A stretch of DNA of 64,000 nt from Haliclona indistincta (taxonomy: Eukaryota > Porifera > Demospongiae > Haplosclerida > Chalinidae), in assembly GCA_964017065.1 (NCBI GenBank), contig OZ024783.1, forward strand, positions 2,519,772 through 2,583,771. Direction: 5' to 3'. The position numbers were made by a program, and so were the translations under genes. This document shows positions 54,009 to 63,293 of the stretch, piece after piece. The notes under the pieces are model-generated. The model worked only from the letters and a program-made list of their open reading frames with translations. It was not told the origin of the DNA and did not search any database. How positions within the stretch are numbered: the first letter of the stretch is position 1; every line of letters starts with the position of its first letter.

Positions 54009-54126
54009 TGTGAGGAGGAAACACGAAATTATACATGTGTACATGTAAGTTAACGATTATTATTATGTAAAACTTCAATTTCACATCACACATTGCGCAA
54101 GACTTTTGTTTTAATTTCTGCGGACA

Positions 54127-54335
54127 TTTACTAAAGTACTATACTGAGATATGCAAGAGTATACTGAGATATGCAAGAGTATACTGGGATGTACTAGAGT
54201 ATACTGGAATGTGCAAGAGTATACTGAGACGTGAAATAGTATACTGGGATATACAAGAGTATACTGAGATATACAAGAGCGTACTGGAATGTACAAGAGT
54301 ATACTGGGCTGTACAAGAGTATACTAAGATATACA
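54127..54335. repeat. ~20-bp minisatellite, about 9-10 copies
   Basis: Unit GAGTATACTGAGATATGCAA with substitutions; open frames rich in S-I-L-L-H in this stretch come from the repeat, not from a gene. Intron of chimera B. Confidence 0.9.
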
Positions 54336-54723
54336 AACCTGTGATTTCTGTTGATTGTACTCTTTAGCGTTAGTAAAGATCAGTCTAACATCATCAATGA
54401 GCTCTCTTGGCACTCGATAGTGACCCTCAGAGAGCTTCTGACGAACTAGACTAAGATCCATCGGACAACAAACAACCAATGGATAGTCCTGAGAGAGAGA
54501 AAGTGAGGGAGGGAGGGAGGGAGGGAGAGAGAGAGAGGGAGAGAGAGAGATCACATGAGTGAATGAGGATGAGTGAGTGAGTGATGACTCTATTTACTCA
54601 CTGGACATGTTTCTGTGTCCACTGGTTTCAGGAAAGGAGGTGAGTTTTCGTTCTGACAGAGATCGTCCAACAACTGCACAGCAGCATCAAACCAGAGCTG
54701 AGAAGAATAGAGAGAGAGGTGCC

Positions 54724-54800
54724 AGTGAGTGAGTGAGTGAGTGAGTGAGTGAGTGAGTGAGTGAGTGAGTGAGTGAGTGAGTGAGTGAGTGAATGAGTGA
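54724..54800. repeat. (AGTG)n microsatellite
   Basis: About 75 bp of AGTG repeats in an intron of chimera B, adjacent to a GA-rich tract at 54490-54550. Confidence 0.9.
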
Positions 54801-56137
54801 GTTACTAACCAGTTGGTCTCTGTTGTTCACAAGCTCATCTTGCTCGACCTCCATCTTCTCCTCTTCTGCTTCTTCACTACGATCCATCAGATTTTGTAGT
54901 CTCTGCAGGAAACCAAACTCACTCACTACCTTACACATGAGTCATGAAGTTATCAACCTTTGATTTTCTCTTCACGGGTGAGGATGGTGCTATCTTTGTC
55001 TCAGTTGGAGCAGTGAACAGTTCCTCTGCTTCAACCAGTTCCCGAGCGTTATTGCCCGAGCGAGGGTCTTCGTCGTCTTTTGTTTCTTATATGTGTCCTT
55101 CCATATCGGGGCCTCTAACACCTCTTCTCTTGAGAGCAACTTCTCCGACTGCCTGGGTTAGTAGTGTTATGTAGGCCTTCAATTTGTCAATTTGGGTCAA
55201 AGAAGACCACCGTGGGTTATTTCTATCAGCAAAAGCCACTCAAAGTTGGCTGTGTAATAAATAGCATTATGAAATCGGGTTACAATTTTCAACAGTTTTT
55301 TCTAACTGAATTTTTCTTTATGGGCATCAGCATCTCTTCTTCCTCCTCCTCTTCTTTCTCATCCTGAGTTGTTTCACTGTCGTCCTCCACCTCCACACTA
55401 GTTCCTGGTACCTCTTCATCAAAGTCTGCATGCATTGGCAATATAATGTGTACAATTATTATTATTATGATTTGTTGTACTTTCACCTTGGTCACAAGAC
55501 ATTTCATCGTCTCTCTCTTTGTCTATTGGTACAGGTGTAAGTGTACAATTTAAGAAGTGGTTTTTCTTACCACTGTCGAAACAGCAGCCTAACCTCCCAT
55601 ATGTGAGAGCTTTCTTTCGTCTGAGGGAGAAAGACGAAGAGAGATACGAAGAGAGAGAGAAAATATTGCAAGTTGCAAGCATGCACACCAAATGTTACCT
55701 GTAAAATCCATTTCTTAATCTATCAGTTATTTTAGAGATGATGGTTGGAAAGGCTACTACCGTACAATACAAAGGCTCTTTCGACTTTTAAAAATTCCGT
55801 GACTTCTTTAGGGACCTTGGCTCTCAAGATAAGTTCTAGTCTGCAAAGAATACGATTTCTATCACTCATGTTCCATTCTGATTTATAAATGCTGTCATCG
55901 TTCGGGGGGAATTCCATACACTGCTAGGAGTGTCCTCAGAGAATGGTCTCTGCTTCAGGAACGTCCCAGAATAGTACCGGTCACATATGAGGCTCTGGAA
56001 CCTGTCCCCAGACGACCACTTTCGCTTGATACTGTTCTCATAGAGTTGAATGAGAATTATAAAGTCGCACACATTGACCATATCATGGAACCTGTGATGA
56101 AGAGATAACATGTGAATTAAAGACAGAGGCAACAGAG

Positions 56138-56145
56138 AGAGAGGG

Positions 56146-56194
<49 letters not shown>

Positions 56195-56224
56195 CCTACA
56201 GTACTAGTGACTAGATGTAATGAT

Positions 56225-56292
<68 letters not shown>

Positions 56293-56300
56293 CACACACA
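56138..56300. repeat. (GA)n and (CA)n microsatellites
   Basis: GA run at about 56150-56190 and CA run at 56229-56300, in an intron of chimera B. Confidence 0.95.
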
Positions 56301-56676
56301 ATGGGTACCTGGTCTCAAGCTGGGGAGTACTAGCTGTGTCAAGACTAGGCAGCACTGGTTGGGTAAAGACTATACTTCTAACTCTCTGTAGACGAAGTGC
56401 ACAAAACAATAATATTTTTTTTCTTTACATGAGCTTACTTGTAACAATCCACAATACTTGAACTACTGGAAGATAGACTGTGAAGAAAATAGAGCATTTT
56501 GTACATGATTTAGTATACAAGATACTGACGTACATTGTGTTCTGTCCTTTCTCATTCGTGTCACTGTTTCGTGTGTCAGAGAGTGCACTGTCAGCTGGTT
56601 CTGTATCAGATAAGGTGCTTCCACTGGACAGAGAACGCCCTGTTGCAGTATACTTCTAGTGACTACAAGTTCCTTC

Positions 56677-56829
56677 TGTAACAGTTATTAATCATTGTAA
56701 CCACTATGTTTATGATTATCATTAGTAGGACCCACTAGTGACCTTCTGAACTGTCTTAATAAATAGCCATGGTATATTGTACTGAATTGATTTCTGGTAT
56801 AATAAAGATTGTCGATTCAGCTTGTTACA
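56677..56829 (+). repeat. 5' LTR
   Basis: 153 bp, TGTAACAG to TTGTTACA. Contains AATAAA (twice, near its end) as possible polyadenylation signals. Confidence 0.9.
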
Positions 56830-56846
56830 TTGGCGTAGTCGGTAGG

Positions 56847-57656
56847 ATGGCTACGAGAACTGTCGTATTACCGAAAACCTTCAGTGGAGCTGAAGAAGGA
56901 AGCACGTGGACCGATTGGAAGTTCCACTTCGACAACGTGGCGACCGTAAATGAGTGGAATGAGGCTGCTAAATTGAAATGGCTGAAAGTACGTCTCACCG
57001 GTCGCGCGCAGAGAGCTGTCCAACTTCTACCAGCAGCGACAGTCGCGTCATTAGAGCTCACAGTCAAAGCTCTCGAGGAAAGATTCGAGCCAGCCATTAA
57101 GAAGAACCGGTATCAGGCCGAGTTTCAAAGTAGAAAAAAGAAGAGAACAGAGAGCTGGGCAGATTTTGCAGACGATCTCAAGGCACTGGCAGACAAAGGA
57201 TACCCGGACCTAGGAGACAACGGTACAGAACTGTTGGCTATCCAAGCTTATTTGCAACAACTAGAACCACCACAAGTAGCGTTCAGTGTGAAACAAAAAC
57301 GACCAACTAAACTTGTGGACGCTGTAACGACTACTATCGAGATGGAATCTTACCTACCACAAGTGCAGCAGAAACCAACAGCACCAGTATCAGCAGTTGG
57401 TGGAGAGGGGACCGAGGGAGCACAGGAAATTGCATCCGTCCAGCAAAACGCTACAACACTCAGACTGGCAGGATTGGTCGAGAAACTTGCAGAACGAGTA
57501 GAAAAGCTTGAAAGTACTAATCGTCAAGGAAGCCAATCGAGAAACAGACGACAACCAGGTCAGTATCGCTCCTACAGAGGACCCTGTTGGGAATGTGGAA
57601 AACATGGGCACATTGCCAGAAACTGCCCCACTCAGTCCTCCCGTCAGGGAAACTAG
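56847..57656 (+). CDS. gag: Ty3 element gag
   Basis: 269 residues from the ATG at 56847, 17 bp after the LTR. An upstream in-frame ATG at 56769 lies in the LTR and is not used here. Capsid-like domain in the first ~170 residues (W-T-D-W-K-F-H-F), then one CCHC knuckle C-W-E-C-G-K-H-G-H-I-A-R-N-C near the end. Overlaps the pol frame by up to 70 bp in the -1 direction, so pol is probably made by -1 frameshifting. Confidence 0.85.
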   Translation: MATRTVVLPKTFSGAEEGSTWTDWKFHFDNVATVNEWNEAAKLKWLKVRLTGRAQRAVQLLPAATVASLELTVKALEERFEPAIKKNRYQAEFQSRKKKRTESWADFADDLKALADKGYPDLGDNGTELLAIQAYLQQLEPPQVAFSVKQKRPTKLVDAVTTTIEMESYLPQVQQKPTAPVSAVGGEGTEGAQEIASVQQNATTLRLAGLVEKLAERVEKLESTNRQGSQSRNRRQPGQYRSYRGPCWECGKHGHIARNCPTQSSRQGN

Positions 57657-60600
57657 AAACCCTCAACGCTAAGAGCCGGGCGTGTGAGGGTGAACCAAAT
57701 AAGGCTCATGACAACGCAATAATAATTTCTCCTGTTACGCCAACCATGGGAGGCTACCACTTGAATTTTTCTGTAAAGGATACCAAAGTCTCTTTTCTAC
57801 TGGATACAGGAGCATCGGTCACCTTGCTGAGGAAGGACATCTGGGATAGCATTGCGGTCCACTCTGGAAAACTGCTGCCATACTCTGAGGTGAAGCTAGT
57901 TGGTGTGAGTGGGTTACCATTAACTGTGCATGGCACCACAACAGTTAGCGTTAAGGTTAATCATGACTATACTCTACCCACTGATGTATTGGTAGTCAGT
58001 CCTCTTACTGCTGAAGCCATTTTAGGTCTTGATTTTTTACAGAAGCATGGTGGCAAAATCGACCTCCCAAACAAGCGACTCCATTTGTCTGATCGTAGAA
58101 TCTCCCTGCCGCTTCAAGCACCACCGATGCTGTCCTCGCCAACAAAGAAAATTGCCGTACGAGCTATCGAGAGAATTGAAATCCAACCGGGTAGTATCGT
58201 AGAGATGATGGCTAAAGTTGATCAAGCAGATGCAAATGGGACCTGGTTACTGGAAGAATCAGACCGTCATCGTCAACCAGCTTCAGTGGCTCGAGCTCTT
58301 GTACAGGTGTCTTCTGGAAAGGTACCTATTCAGTTACTCAATACCCGGGCTGAGACCGTTACAGTGTTTGCAGACACAGAATTGGCAACGCTAGAAGAAG
58401 CAGAAATACCTGTACAGGCGGTGCAAACTACTCATGACACAGATACGTCTGACAAAGATAAGCTGGAACAGCTGAGACAGATGGTTAGTGAAACCGAGAC
58501 TGACCTGAGCCCAGTTGAGAAGGATAAATTTTTTAGTCTACTCTGTTCCTTTGAGGATATCTTTGCAAGGTCAAACTCTGATCTAGGAAAGACTAGCAAG
58601 CTGAAACATCGTATCAATACAGAAACCGATACACCCATTCGACAACCTGTTCGTCGTCTACCACCACACTACCGCGAAAATGTAAAAAAGCTCTTGAATG
58701 AGATGCTGGAAGCTGGAGTGGTGGAAGAGTCAACAAGCCCATGGGCATCTCCGATTGTTCTAGTGAAGAAAAAAGACGGATCGGTTCGCTTTTGCGTCGA
58801 TTACAGAAAAGTCAACAAGATCACACACAGAGATGCCTACCCACTCCCCAGAATTGATTCCACACTCGACACTCTTTCGGGCGCTCAGTGGTTCAGTACA
58901 CTCGATTTGTTGAGCGGTTATTGGCAAGTAGAGGTGGACGAGACTGATCGAGAAAAGACGGCATTTTGTACAACAGAAGGGCTGTTTCAGTTTAAAGTGA
59001 TGCCCTTTGGCCTCTCAAACGCTCCTGCAACCTTCCAAAGACTGATGGACTTGACATTGGCAGGACTTCAGTGGTCTCAGTGTCTTGTGTACATGGACGA
59101 TGTGATAGTGCTGGGAAGGACATTCCAGGAACACCTTGACAATCTTCGTAGCGTATTTTGCCGTCTTCGAGAAGCTGGACTCAAGTTAAAACCATGCAAG
59201 TGTGTTTTCTTCCGCAAATCTGTCAAGTATTTGGGTCACGTTGTCTCACGGGATGGTGTTTCAGCTGATCCTGATAAGACCAAAAAGGTTGCTACTTGGC
59301 CAATTCCAAATTCAATCAAAGAAGTTCAAAAATTTCTTGGATTCGCCAGCTATTATCGCCGTTTCATCCAAGACTTTGCCAAAATCGCTAAGCCACTGCA
59401 TCGTCTAACTGAGGGATCTACACCATTCAAGTGGACCGCTGAATGTCATACAGCTTTTCTGGACTTGCGACAACGTTTGGTGTCAGCTCCAGTATTAGCG
59501 CATCCCGACTTCAACCGACAATTCATCCTAGACACTGATGCAAGTGATACAGGTCTAGGGGCAGTGCTGTCACAAGTAGATGACCAAGGCCGAGAGCATG
59601 TTGTAGCCTATGGTAGTCGAGTACTCAGCAAACCAGAGAGACAGTACTGTGTCACACGCAGAGAATTACTTGCAGTGGTGACTTTCACTCATCATTTGCG
59701 TCCTTACCTTCTTGGCAGACGTTTCTTGCTTCGCACTGACCATGGGGCTTTATTGTGGCTACAGAATTTTCGTGAACCCGAAGGTCAGCTGGCTCGATGG
59801 CTGGAAAGACTCCAGGAGCTTGATTTCGAGGCCATTCACCGAAAGGGAAGGAACCACACAAACGCCGATGCCTTGTCACGAATACCATGCCAGCAATGTG
59901 GTAGGGATTCACACAACACTGTACCCTCGTCTTCCCCTGTTGATCCTTTTACATCTGTAACCTCCTGCACTCAAATTCCTTCATCCCAGATCGCAGCTAC
60001 TTCTCTACAAGCATTACAAGTAGAAGACGAACAGAGTGTTCGACGGGAACAATTGACAGACAACACTTTGGGAATGCTTTTGCAAGCAAAGGAAACTACT
60101 AACCAGAAGCCAAATTTGGAAGGACAATGTGTAAGCCGGGCAACCAAAAGACTGTTGCAGATCTGGGACCAATTGGTTGTACACAATGGAGTATTGTGTC
60201 GGAGGTTTGCAGATGCTGATGGTGTAGGGGATACTCTCCAAGTGCTGGTTCCTCACTCATTGCGAGAAGAAGTGTTGACTTACATGCACGATAGCTCACT
60301 TGCAGGGCATCTGGGAGTTGACAAGACGCTTGCTCGATTACGTGAGAGATTTTATTGGCCAGGATACCACGACGATGTAAAAGATTGGTGCAACCGTTGT
60401 GCATCGTGTGCAACGAGAAAAAATCCAGTAACTACACCTAGAGCTCCACTAAAGAGTATCAAGACTGGATACCCCCTTCAGCTGGTAGCCGATGGGCCCA
60501 TTTCCAGAATCAGAAGCAGAAAATACTCATATTCTTGTCGTTGCCGATTATTTCACAAGGTGGACAGAGGCATATGCAATACCGAATCAAGAGGCCACCA

Positions 60601-60676
60601 CAGTGGCAAAGAAGCTGACAGACGAATTCTTCTTCCGCTTTTCACCACCAGAACAACTGCATTCAGACCAAGGTAG
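57587..60676 (+). CDS. pol: Ty3 element pol: protease, RT, RNase H, integrase zinc domain
   Basis: The open frame begins at 57587 in the gag overlap; there is no true start codon. Protease active site L-L-D-T-G-A-S (about 57795). RT with Y-M-D-D (about 59091-59102) and F-G-L-S-N-A-P. RNase H with L-D-T-D-A-S (about 59530) and R-T-D-H-G-A-L. H2C2 zinc region of integrase H-x5-H...C-x2-C (about 60285-60420). The frame then loses integrase similarity near 60490 and stops at 60676; the rest of the integrase is in the next frame. The element is thus broken in integrase unless this is a sequencing error. Confidence 0.9.
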   Translation: MGMWKTWAHCQKLPHSVLPSGKLETLNAKSRACEGEPNKAHDNAIIISPVTPTMGGYHLNFSVKDTKVSFLLDTGASVTLLRKDIWDSIAVHSGKLLPYSEVKLVGVSGLPLTVHGTTTVSVKVNHDYTLPTDVLVVSPLTAEAILGLDFLQKHGGKIDLPNKRLHLSDRRISLPLQAPPMLSSPTKKIAVRAIERIEIQPGSIVEMMAKVDQADANGTWLLEESDRHRQPASVARALVQVSSGKVPIQLLNTRAETVTVFADTELATLEEAEIPVQAVQTTHDTDTSDKDKLEQLRQMVSETETDLSPVEKDKFFSLLCSFEDIFARSNSDLGKTSKLKHRINTETDTPIRQPVRRLPPHYRENVKKLLNEMLEAGVVEESTSPWASPIVLVKKKDGSVRFCVDYRKVNKITHRDAYPLPRIDSTLDTLSGAQWFSTLDLLSGYWQVEVDETDREKTAFCTTEGLFQFKVMPFGLSNAPATFQRLMDLTLAGLQWSQCLVYMDDVIVLGRTFQEHLDNLRSVFCRLREAGLKLKPCKCVFFRKSVKYLGHVVSRDGVSADPDKTKKVATWPIPNSIKEVQKFLGFASYYRRFIQDFAKIAKPLHRLTEGSTPFKWTAECHTAFLDLRQRLVSAPVLAHPDFNRQFILDTDASDTGLGAVLSQVDDQGREHVVAYGSRVLSKPERQYCVTRRELLAVVTFTHHLRPYLLGRRFLLRTDHGALLWLQNFREPEGQLARWLERLQELDFEAIHRKGRNHTNADALSRIPCQQCGRDSHNTVPSSSPVDPFTSVTSCTQIPSSQIAATSLQALQVEDEQSVRREQLTDNTLGMLLQAKETTNQKPNLEGQCVSRATKRLLQIWDQLVVHNGVLCRRFADADGVGDTLQVLVPHSLREEVLTYMHDSSLAGHLGVDKTLARLRERFYWPGYHDDVKDWCNRCASCATRKNPVTTPRAPLKSIKTGYPLQLVADGPISRIRSRKYSYSCRCRLFHKVDRGICNTESRGHHSGKEADRRILLPLFTTRTTAFRPR

Positions 60677-61514
60677 AAATTTTGAATCAGCACTGATCAC
60701 CGAAGTATGCAAGCTGTTAGAGATAAAGAAATCTCGTACGACACCGTACCATCCCCAGTCTGACGGGCTTGTTGAAAGGCTCAACAGAACGATCCTCTCC
60801 ATGCTGGCTACTCTAACCATTGAACATCCTTTCTCTTGGGAGGATCAATTGAGACCTCTCTGTTTGGCATACAACTCTAGCGTCCACCCGACAACAACAT
60901 ACACACCATTTTTTCTCATGTTCGGAAGACAAGTCAGAATGCCGATCGACATGATGTATGGTACACCTGCTTCAGAACCCACAACAATTTCCGAGTACGC
61001 ATCGACATTGCGAAAAAATCTCGAGTCTGCATATGCAACTGTTCGTGTGAAGATGGATATGAAGTTGGACCGAGAGAAAGATCTCTATGACAGAAAAATT
61101 CATGGCAAGCCTATTGAAGTTGGAGATCTCGTTTGGCTCTATTGTCCAGCAGTACCCAGAGGTCAGTCGAAGAAGCTACATCGACCTTGGAGCGGACCTC
61201 ATCGCGTGGTGACAAAGATCTCTGAACAGGTATTTCGTATACAACACCACCGGAACCTCCGCCATCGTCAAGTTGTTCATTTCAATCGGTTGAAACGGTG
61301 CCCACCAAATGTTCGTCTTCCAGTTGAGATTCCCAAGAGTACTCCACCAACAGACTCACCAACTCCACCGTCGTATCCGGGAACTAATGTACAGCTGGAA
61401 GACCTGGATGACACTCCACAACCTCCCACAAGACCATTAGCTCCACCGTCGCCACGATATCCAACCAGAACAAGGCGACCTCCTCCCCGACTACAAGACT
61501 ATATACAACATTGA
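60492..61514 (+). pseudogene. Ty3 integrase core and C-terminal part (frameshifted)
   Basis: Continues integrase after the frame change near 60490: catalytic candidates V-A-D-Y-F-T-R-W, H-S-D-Q-G-R-N-F and H-P-Q-S-D-G-L-V-E-R. A GPY/F-like W-S-G-P-H-R-V-V-T-K lies near 61190, and a proline-rich tail ends at 61514. No chromodomain recognised. Confidence 0.85.
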
Positions 61515-61549
61515 TTAATACGGGACGTATTCTCTAAAGAGGGGAGCTA

Positions 61550-61702
61550 TGTAACAGTTATTAATCATTGTAACCACTATGTTTATGATTATCATTAGTA
61601 GGACCCACTAGTGACCTTCTGAACTGTCTTAATAAATAGCCATGGTATATTGTACTGTATTGATTTCTGGTATAATAAAGATTGTCGATTCAGCTTGTTA
61701 CA
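61550..61702 (+). repeat. 3' LTR
   Basis: 153 bp, one base different from the 5' LTR, directly after the purine tract. Confidence 0.9.
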
Positions 61703-61722
61703 CTTCCTGGATACAGCTTTGT

Positions 61723-61948
61723 CTACAGTAGAGAAAAGTGAGGGTTAGAATTACTAGATAGAACAACAGTTCACCTCATTATAGACTTCAGTGACTTCAA
61801 GTGTGTGTGTATATAAGACATACTGTGATACATATCACACGAGAAGAAATATCTACCAAGCACTTTCGTAAGGCTATCTTTGTGAATACCAGCTGCTCAA
61901 TTAGTGCTGTATATTAAAATGAGGAACAGCATTCTCATCCATTCGTAC
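61723..61948. other. Chimera B intron 2
   Basis: Intron between the death-domain exon and exon 3 of chimera B; nothing recognised. Confidence 0.4.
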
Positions 61949-62278
61949 CTGCACATGCTTCATTGATGGGTGTGGCTAGGTCTCCAGGTAGATCAGCATC
62001 ACTGATACACTCAGCAAGAGATGACCAAGTACGTGGAACAGCTGAATCATTGGGATCTCTGTCATCACGTGACAACCAGTCGTCCAGGACCCTCCGAACA
62101 AACTCGTTCTTGTCTTTGCATTACTTCAGATACCTTCTCACTAGAGCATCATCCTTCAAGAGCATGTGAGCTAGGCCCGTGCACTGCCATTGTTCCAATG
62201 ATGAGATCCATCGAATAACTCTCAGAGAAGACCCATCAGGTTTCTTGAGATGAAGGAGCTGATCACGAGGGTCTGTCA
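61949..62278 (-). pseudogene. Chimera B death-domain exon (in-frame stop)
   Basis: 110 codons, phase 1 at both ends, homologous to 40978-41298 with a three-codon insertion before D-S-A-V-P. In-frame TAA at 62121-62123, a different place from the stop in chimera A. Acceptor taken as CTCAG at 62279-62283 because it keeps the phase. Confidence 0.65.
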
Positions 62279-62334
62279 CTGAGCTGCCGGAAAGAAATAG
62301 AAAAGCTCAACTTTGTAAAAATCACTTCACTCAC

Positions 62335-62411
62335 ATGATAGAGGACCAGAGTTTGTAGTACCAGAGATGATCAGAGCCTGAGAGATGTTAGTACGACTAC
62401 GAGTCTCTTGC
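62335..62411 (-). pseudogene. Chimera B leader remnant with decayed 2A
   Basis: Reads S-Q-A-L-I-I-S-G-T-T-N-S-G-P-L-S before the same donor T|GTGAGT as chimera A. The positions of D-I-E-x-N-P-G-P now read T-T-N-S-G-P, two residues shorter, so the essential D, E and N-P-G are lost. Sequence further upstream switches directly to the NLR3 3' flank, so most of the leader is deleted. Confidence 0.65.
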
Positions 62412-63293
62412 GTGGAATGCATGGCGCGCTCTTTTCCATGTGCTTGTGGGCGTAACCAACCGCGCCTCCAGACTACAGAGCGGGAAATTTGAATTTACCG
62501 CACTCTGTTGTCTGTACTGCATGTCCCACCCATCTCTGTCTTTCCATCATCACTGTGCATTGCATGACTGCACTATATCAATCAAGATAAAGCACAACAC
62601 AGATCTGAATCTGATCCCACCCTCCTCAGTCTTAATTTGTAATGAGCAACCTGAGCTCTGACTAATAATTATTTATTAATTTTAACGTTAATTACAACTG
62701 CTTGAAAACTAAGTTTAAATATTCATGATCATTTATATCATACTATACCTATACTAACATAATTATACTTGTCAGGTTTTGCAATCCAATAAGCTCATCG
62801 ACTGCAGCAACTAAAAACATACAGAACCGTAAATATCAAGTTGAAGGATGGTGAGACCAGCCATGCAAAGGGTTTAACACAAAAGTAACATTTTAAAGTT
62901 AATAGATTAGAAAGAGAGAAAGTCATTCTACTAGCTAGGATGAAATGTCATGAATTAGCAAGCTAGCTCAAGCTAAGAGCATGAACTCAAAGCTGTTGCA
63001 ATCCATTCCAAGTCATGCATCATCTTCCAGTACTCCTCCTCCAGGCAACCCATCATCACTATCTAATGTATTGCACGTGAGATAGAAACATGATTTGAAA
63101 ATTACACATATTCAAACTCTGCACAAAAGTAGCTAACAATTACAAAACAGGAGTGACAAAAATATTAAGAAATGATGCGTTCTACACATGTACATGAAAA
63201 AAGACAAAGTAGTTAAAATTAATATTGAACTGTTATATAAAAAGACTGAAATCACAATGAGCACATATAAGTACAATCATGTACTATCATCAC
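62412..63293 (-). other. NLR3 3' flank
   Basis: Matches the NLR1 3' flank (22490-23560) but lacks its 40-bp hairpin insert. No gene seen. Confidence 0.55.

Larger units (their letters stand above)
56677..61702 (+). mobile_element. Ty3-type LTR retrotransposon, recent insertion
   Basis: Two 153-bp LTRs (56677-56829 and 61550-61702), TG...CA ends, differing at a single base (GAATTG versus GTATTG). Primer-binding-site region TTGGCGTAGTCGG follows the 5' LTR; a polypurine tract AAAGAGGGGAGC precedes the 3' LTR. Flanked by CTTC on both sides (56673-56676 and 61703-61706). Gene order gag, protease, RT, RNase H, integrase is Ty3-like. It is inserted in antisense orientation in an exon of chimera B. 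Confidence 0.95.
53465..62411 (-). pseudogene. Chimera B: decayed 2A leader - death domain - BRWD/PHIP-like gene with Ty3 insertion
   Basis: Pieces in order: leader remnant 62335-62411; death-domain exon 61949-62278; exon 3 split by the Ty3 element (61703-61722 and 56534-56676); Tudor/bromodomain-1 type cassette about 55690-56098 (D-R-F-Q-S-L-I-C-D-R-Y-Y, damaged by a ~50-bp deletion and frameshifts); acidic exon about 55300-55430; exon with K-R-K-S-K near 54957; 54810-54906; second bromodomain in two exons, about 54602-54700 (P-F-L-K-P-V-D) and 54350-54487 (D-Y-P-L-V-V, P-M-D-L, L-I-F-T-N-A-K-E-Y-N); C-terminal exon 53465-54008 (basic, R-S-x-S-K-R-L-R-R-L then an acidic run). The second bromodomain and tail are intact and match BRWD/PHIP order. 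The upstream part cannot give one continuous protein. Confidence 0.65.

Noticed and set aside
54111..54336. Two overlapping minus frames rich in Ser, Ile and Tyr
   Set aside because: Encoded by the ~20-bp minisatellite in two phases.
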